Source: Cololabis saira (lineage: Eukaryota > Chordata > Actinopteri > Beloniformes > Belonidae). From it: DNA of 64,000 nt. The stretch spans positions 19,796,129 through 19,860,128 of the forward strand of contig NC_084601.1 of assembly GCF_033807715.1 (NCBI RefSeq), read 5' to 3'. A model generated the notes under the pieces. It made no database searches and was not told the origin of the DNA. It saw nothing but the letters and a program-made list of their open reading frames with translations. A program made the position numbers and the translations under genes. Below are positions 58,516-64,000 of the stretch, one piece after another; positions within the stretch are counted from its first letter, which is position 1, and each line of letters starts with the position of its first letter.

Positions 58516-59204
58516 AGTAGTAAGATCCAACAAAAATAGGGGTGAGCATAGAAAATATTAGAGGTCAGAATCTGATAGGACGACCTTTGTTGACACTGAA
58601 ATGCTGTGGACATTCCTATGTATGTAATTCCTATAATAGAGCCCCAATGAAAACACAAGTGAATTAAAGTACATTTATTTATTTTAAATATTTTCAGTTT
58701 ATATATGCATTGATTGTCTTCAAGTGAAACATTTACATTTTATTTTAATTTGTCATTTTCACTCATGTGGCTCTCCGGTATTAATGACTGATGACACAGA
58801 CGCATGTTTTCTGTGTCTCTAGCTGAAATAACTTTCAGAACTTGTGACTGTTCCCTGTCCTGCTCCTGTTTAGGAAAGTAAATTCAGTTTCCCATTTTTA
58901 GAGATATTTACACGAAGTCTTCACTTTTTTGGCAGAAATGTCCTCTCTCTTTACATCCATCTGATCCATCCATCTGATTTGTTCCCGTTGTCGCCACTGA
59001 CCTCGCGAGAACTGCCACCCAGGCTACAGCAGGTGGTAGTTGTCGCGAGACTAGTGACAATTAAGTTTGCAGTTTAAAAATTATTATATTATAAAACGGG
59101 AAATTTACGGGAAAATACTAATACGGGAGGACGGCGGGTAAGAGGGATAAAATACGGTAGTTTCCCGGCCAAAACGGGAGACTTGACAGATATGAGCAAA
59201 TGTT
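58516..59204. other. intergenic, end of a possible older repeat
   Basis: The stretch 59092-59190 (AAACGGGAAATTTACGGGAA to GGGAGACTTGACAG) looks like the terminus of a DNA transposon whose other end may lie near 54635. Otherwise nothing recognised. Confidence 0.4.
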
Positions 59205-59657
59205 CAGGGGTGGAAAGTAACAAATTACATTTACTCACGTTACTGTAATTGAGTACTTTTTATGAGTAATTTGTAATTTTCTAAGTAGTTTTTGAAATAT
59301 GTAATTTTTACTTTTACTCGAGTACATTTTGACCCAAGTATTTTACTTTGCTACATTTGAGCCCCCTCACGTTACTGAGTACAAAATTTATGGTGAAAAT
59401 CTTGTGGGCATTTTATTTTGGTTTATTAAAAGTTAATTAAAACAACTTGTGCTGGATTTGATTCTTGACTCATCTTTTTTTTGCATTAAATAACTGAAAG
59501 TAACTTTTACTCAAATTACATTTTAAATGAAGTACTTTTGTACTTTTAATCGAGTACATTTTTAGATGAGTACTTTTACTTTTACTTTGAGTAGGATTTA
59601 AGCAACGTAAAGATACTTTTACTCAATTACAATTTTTCAGTACTTTTTCCACCTCTG
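59205..59657. mobile_element. hAT-type MITE (CAGGGGTGGAAAGTA family)
   Basis: Inverted ends CAGGGGTGGAAAGTAACAAA and TACTTTTTCCACCTCTG, with a perfect duplication CAAATGTT (59197-59204, 59658-59665). Rich in GAGTACTTTT motifs. Confidence 0.9.
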
Positions 59658-59665
59658 CAAATGTT

Positions 59666-60210
59666 TGCATCCTATAAAGGCGCTCTGGACGGTATAGTAC
59701 ACCTTTAATACTAGAGGGATGTAATGTGCAAACCAGGGGCGTTTTGCATTTGAACGTGATCCACTCATAAATGTTCTGTGACACCTACCGCACCAGCATC
59801 TGCATGCTTCACAAGGATCAGCAATGTTTCAACCCAAAAGAGAAGGGGGCAGCAACAGGCTGGATACCCCATAATAATAGTACCCTCTGGGATGTATGTG
59901 CACGTTAAAGAGTGAGAGTGTGTGCCTTGCATAACGCCCTCCCTTGCTCACGTGCAGCATGTGACTGAACCAAGGAAACCCCCCCCAACTCTGGATGTGT
60001 AGTCGGGCACATGTTCAGCTGCCGAGCCCGAGGAAACCAGACTCTTCTTTACGCCAGTCTGTGTATCTCACACCGGCATCTGAGTTGACATCCCAGACTG
60101 AGAAACCTGAGTCTCCTGAGCGAGTCTCAGCTCCGCTCGCAGGCACAGCAGCAAGGACACACAGCAGAACTCCGCTCGGAAGCTGCATGTGGCTTGAATG
60201 ACAATGAAGG
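59666..60210. other. intergenic, nothing recognised
   Basis: No gene or repeat identified. Confidence 0.5.
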
Positions 60211-60358
60211 CTGATTTATGGTTCCGCGTTACACCAACGCAGAGGCTACGGCGTAGAGTACGCAGCGACACGCACCGTACGAATCGCGTCGCCGCGTAAC
60301 CTCCGTCGTACCCTACGGCGTAAGCTCTGCGTCGATTTAACGCAGAACCATAATTCAG
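60211..60358. mobile_element. CG-rich palindromic MITE
   Basis: CTGATTTATGGTTCCGCGTT and TTAACGCAGAACCATAATTCAG form an inverted pair around a CpG-rich core (CTACGGCGTA, GCGTCGCCGCG). Same family as 51548-51653. Confidence 0.7.
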
Positions 60359-60728
60359 GTTTGAGGCTGCAGCATGTTCCAACTGTTTAACCCACATTAG
60401 TGAACAACTCTATTTACAATATCAGAAGTTATTTAAAGCCTTTTAAGCATAAACAAACAGCAACCATTGAGCTGGTTATCTCAATAGTACTGCCAGGTCT
60501 GCCATCAAATTAGAGAGCAATGGATTCCTCTCAGGGGCGTCAATTGGGTATGGCAAGGTATGGCAGCCGCCACACCTTGGCTTCAGGGGAAAATGTAAAT
60601 GTTTTTTTAATACATTTATGGAATTACTCTGTGTCTATTTGTATTGATTATTCTATTACTTAATACATATAGAATAACTACAAATGCAAATCAGAACAAC
60701 ATGATCGATTTCACTAGTAGTTATTATA

Positions 60729-61128
60729 CACTGCAAAAACTGAAAATCTTAACAAGAATATTTATCTTATTTCTAGTTAAAATGTCTAATTTTTAGTCAA
60801 AAAAAAATCTCATTACATTTAAGACAAGACTCAAAAACAACCATTTTCACCTGTTTCAAGTAGATTTTCACTTAAAATAAGTGGAAAAATCTGCCAGTGG
60901 AACAAGATTGTTTTGCTTGTAATGAGAAGATAAATCTTGTCCCACTGGCAGATTTTTCTACTTATTTCAAGTGAAAATTTACTTGAAACAGGTGAACATG
61001 GTCAAATAACAAGTTATTGTTCTGGTGATGCCTCTTGTTTTAAGTGTAATGAGATTTTTTGACTAAAAATTAGACATTTTAACTAGAAATAAGACCTCCT
61101 TCCTTTTTTTTTTTGAGTTTTTGCAGTG
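60729..61128. mobile_element. MITE, CACTGCAAAAACT family, full length
   Basis: A 400-bp near-palindrome with ends CACTGCAAAAACTGAAAATC and TTGAGTTTTTGCAGTG; internal halves mirror each other (TCTTATTTCTAGTTAAAATG and its complement). Nested in the hAT element around it. Confidence 0.85.
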
Positions 61129-61207
61129 AGCGAGACTGCATTTGAAAAAGTTCACATTTTCTTGACCACACAGATAAGCTACATAGCAGACTTCTGTGAT
61201 GAGTATT

Positions 61208-61254
61208 TGCTGGACGTGTTGATTGATACTCTGCTGGACGTGTTGATTGATACT
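61208..61254. repeat. 24-bp tandem duplication
   Basis: TGCTGGACGTGTTGATTGAT(ACT) occurs twice in a row, one base apart, within the hAT element at 60532-61311. Confidence 0.9.
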
Positions 61255-61319
61255 GAGTTCTGTGACTCGTAACCTTGCCATACCTTAGCTTCAACTGTAT
61301 TGACGCCACTGATTCCTCT

Positions 61320-62840
61320 TTAGATTGTGGTATTCATAAGTAAGGATGACACTTTTTTTTTTTTTACATCTAAGAACCCCATTCATTTTGGTTTTATTAT
61401 TTTAGAATCTTGAATATTTTTAGAGGCGCTTCCAGAGTAGGTTTATGTGCTTTGTTACTGAAGAAGAACCCAAGCACCTACTGTCACCTTCTCTTAGAAG
61501 TGCTCCATCTAAGCTTGTCTCCTTTCAGGCTGTTCTCCACAAGTCCAAGTTTAAAGGGATTCATCAGCTGATTCTCACAAAGTGGGGACAAGACAGTGGT
61601 TCCTTTTATTTTTTAAGCATGCAAGCCTAGGCATAAGAAAGGAAATATGCAAATAGAGTTTATTGGGATACAGACAAGTATCCCAATAAGAAAGGAAAGT
61701 CTGGTGATTTTATAGTTGTAGAGATCAGCTGCAACATGTGGAAGAAAAAGAAGGGAAAAGCCCAAAGGGACATAACGTAATGTCTTCTTAATATGGTGCT
61801 GATACAAGTTGAAAATGTTCCTAAACTTGTGTAAATATAGTGAGCTCTGGCATGACATTTTGCCAATCATCTGTCCTGACCTATTTGTACAGAAAAATAC
61901 CACATAAATTAGAATTACACAACCTAAAATCGATGCTTTGTGTTATTTATTTTAAAGCTTAAACCTAACTAGTACTGTTCCGTCTCTACTAGCAATCGGG
62001 AATATAAAAGAACAGCTTCTCTGACGTCCTGAGTCCTTCCAGCATGAAAGAGGATGAAGCCATTTCACCCAGAAGCTTAGTGTATAAAAAGGAAACCCAC
62101 TGGCATCCACTTGAAGATGAGGGGTAGTGTAGTCAATGGGCAGCCTCAGTAAACACTGTGTATAGTGATGCAAATACAAGGAGCACAGATGAAGAGGATG
62201 TGCAGAGGAAATGGCCTGGAAGAGAAAAACGGAGGCAGTAGGGATTGGGAACAGGAAGTATGTCAGTCTGCACTGACAACACAAAGCCATGCGTTTTCAT
62301 CGTACCCAGACGTACCATGTGTATTATTTATTGATGAAACTGTGAGTGAAAAAAACCAAAACAGCAAAAACCAAGACAAATACATTTCTTTTATATACAA
62401 CATATTTAATAATGACAAGGCCTTGGCTGCTACTGCTGTTGGAGAATGGCGTCCTCTGGGAAAGAGACGCAACAATCCTAAGAACAAACTGCAACTGACT
62501 CTGAAAACTCAGCTGTAAATCCCACACATGGTCGTGGACAGTGTGTACTGGTCTAGCTGGGGGTTTTGTTTCTACAGAAATCTAATCCAATAAAGATCTT
62601 ACAAACGTGGTAAGGCAATTGCACTTCTTTTAAAAGTAAAATCATCGAGACAAATTGAACTTCGGGCAGACCAAAATCTTTATAAGGACTGAGAAGGGAA
62701 ATGTTCTGAAAATAATATCCTTACAACCCTGACCAGACTCAGCCTCATGGCAATAGTGACTATAAAACAATAACAGACAACAAGACAAAGGCAGATATTT
62801 ATTTTTTAATTTATTTTACAAAATAATATGTTAGTACTTT
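61320..62840. other. intergenic, nothing recognised
   Basis: About 1.5 kb with no recognised gene. Small open frames on both strands match nothing I know. It could hold the end of a neighbouring gene's UTR, which sequence alone cannot show. Confidence 0.4.
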
Positions 62841-63905
62841 TACATGCACTAGAAAGTCGAATTTGACCCTTTGTCAGCCTTCTGATTGGTCCCTGACTGA
62901 CCAATCAGAAACATCATTCTCCGTTGCTACATCTGGTTCAGAATGTCCGGTTGGACAAAACAGCCGTCTCTCTCGTTCACATCAATGGAAAAAGCGTACC
63001 GGTAATTTTTACTGGCCTTGTATCGACATCTAAATAAGTGGATTATTTTTTTAAAACTTTGTATTTGTAAAAGTAACACTTGAGAGCAAACTGCACACAG
63101 TGTAGTGAGGGTGCAGCGTATTTTTATCCCCAAACTGGCAGAAATCTGATCCGTACTGGCAGAACAAAGTCTGCTCGGCAGCAGGCTACAACCCATAGCT
63201 ACAAAGTGTTTTATTTATTTATCTTAAAATGGTTAAGTGGTGTCTTGGGGCACTTGTAAAAGTGACACCCACCACCCAGAGAAAATCACAGGAATACATT
63301 TCATCCCAAAACTAACATTAAATTCCAAAAATATCTGCTTTAGATAAAGCTATGTAGACGGCCAGACTCTGCAGTTCAACCCTTCCACCGTGCTATCAGC
63401 TAAACTCATCAAAAGATCTTTTTTTTTCGCCGAAAAACTCCTTTTTATTATATCTAGTTGCTGTTGATTTTCTTTGGTCCAATAATTAGAAATAAAGTCA
63501 TGTAAAACCCCGTTTTTACAATGGAAGTGGACAGGAGAGATGACAGTTTTGTCCAACCTAGCAACGGGGGCTTGACAAAAGGTCAATTGTTGCCTTAATC
63601 CGACCGATATTGAATTATCGATATTGAACAGCCATGTATACACCCTAACCGTGCTGTAGTCAAACCCAGCTGAAGCTCTTAAGATCGAGCTTTTACTGCC
63701 AGATAATGCGTCTTAATTACAGTTATTTCGGCATGTACTGTATACACCCACGCTTAGCCGAGGAAGCGACTGCTCCGGGACTCCCCCTTCCTGAAGTGAC
63801 GACACAGCGAAAGCCAAAATATCAACACAGTAGGAGAAGAAGAAGACTCCAGTTTAATCCTTAGCTAGATTGTTGCCAATAGCTTGATTTAGATGTGCAT
63901 GTAAC
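62840..63905. mobile_element. possible TIR element (TTACATGCAC ends)
   Basis: TTTTACATGCACTAGAAAGT near 62838 and, inverted, GATGTGCATGTAACCCC near 63894 resemble the ends of a common teleost DNA transposon. Internal CATGTATACACCCTAA and ACTGTATACACCCACG add to this. The boundaries and duplication are unclear. Confidence 0.35.
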
Positions 63906-64000
63906 CCCACTGAGTGTTCTTTTAGCCTGTTCAATTACTGCACAACCCTATCTTTCGGCAGTGATGCTGCAAACCTTGACACACCATCTACATTTTTCCT

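Larger units (their letters stand above)
60532..61311. mobile_element. hAT-type element with a nested MITE
   Basis: The ends CAGGGGCGTCAATTGGGTAT and CTGTATTGACGCCACTG, with GTATGGCAAGG / CCTTGCCATACC further in. A perfect duplication ATTCCTCT flanks it (60524-60531, 61312-61319). The MITE at 60729-61128 interrupts it. Confidence 0.9.

Overview
This is a vertebrate nuclear window, almost certainly from a teleost fish. The only host gene I can support has vertebrate exon-intron structure with GT-AG introns. The rest is packed with repeats typical of teleosts: Rex3/RTE and L2-type LINEs, tRNA-headed SINEs, many hAT and PIF-like non-autonomous DNA transposons, a Ty3/Gypsy-like LTR fragment and long microsatellites. 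I cannot name the species.

Host gene: tent4a (papd7), a non-canonical poly(A) polymerase, lies on the minus strand. Its coding region runs from an ATG at 52704 to a TAG at 28806-28808 in 13 exons. I placed every exon by reading splice sites and phases; together they give an uninterrupted 759-residue protein. A CpG-rich promoter with NRF1-like and YY1-like motifs lies near 52930-52970. A roughly 3-kb 3' UTR ends at a poly(A) signal at 25788-25793.

Layout: 1-24.7 kb is intergenic sequence downstream of tent4a. It holds hAT elements (1541-2671, 20239-20615, 21941-23861), SINEs (3088-3464, 10759-11034), an old L2-type LINE (3740-4730), a TIR element with 15-bp flanking repeats (4778-5452), two Rex3 copies (6263-6990 and 22180-23202), an LTR plus 5' internal region (11490-12616), PIF-like and other MITEs, and long (CATC/CTAT), (TG), (CA) and (TA) tracts. 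A LINE fragment (24737-25690) abuts the tent4a 3' end. 25.77-52.7 kb is tent4a; its introns hold at least nine DNA transposons and two SINE copies. 53.0-64 kb, upstream of the promoter, holds nested hAT elements, a LINE broken by an opposite-strand LINE piece and by two inverted MITEs, and further hAT copies. I found no second host gene, no tRNA or rRNA gene and no CRISPR array.

The transposons form a readable insertion history: Rex3 inside a hAT, a MITE inside a hAT, a hAT inside a TA-flanked element, and two MITEs inside a LINE. Eight-base target duplications are visible for most hAT copies and are perfect in eight of them. The most notable points are a MITE ending about 10 bases from the tent4a exon-1 splice donor, a pair of 748-bp hAT elements that still encode the end of a transposase, and a microsatellite grown from the tail of a Rex3 copy.
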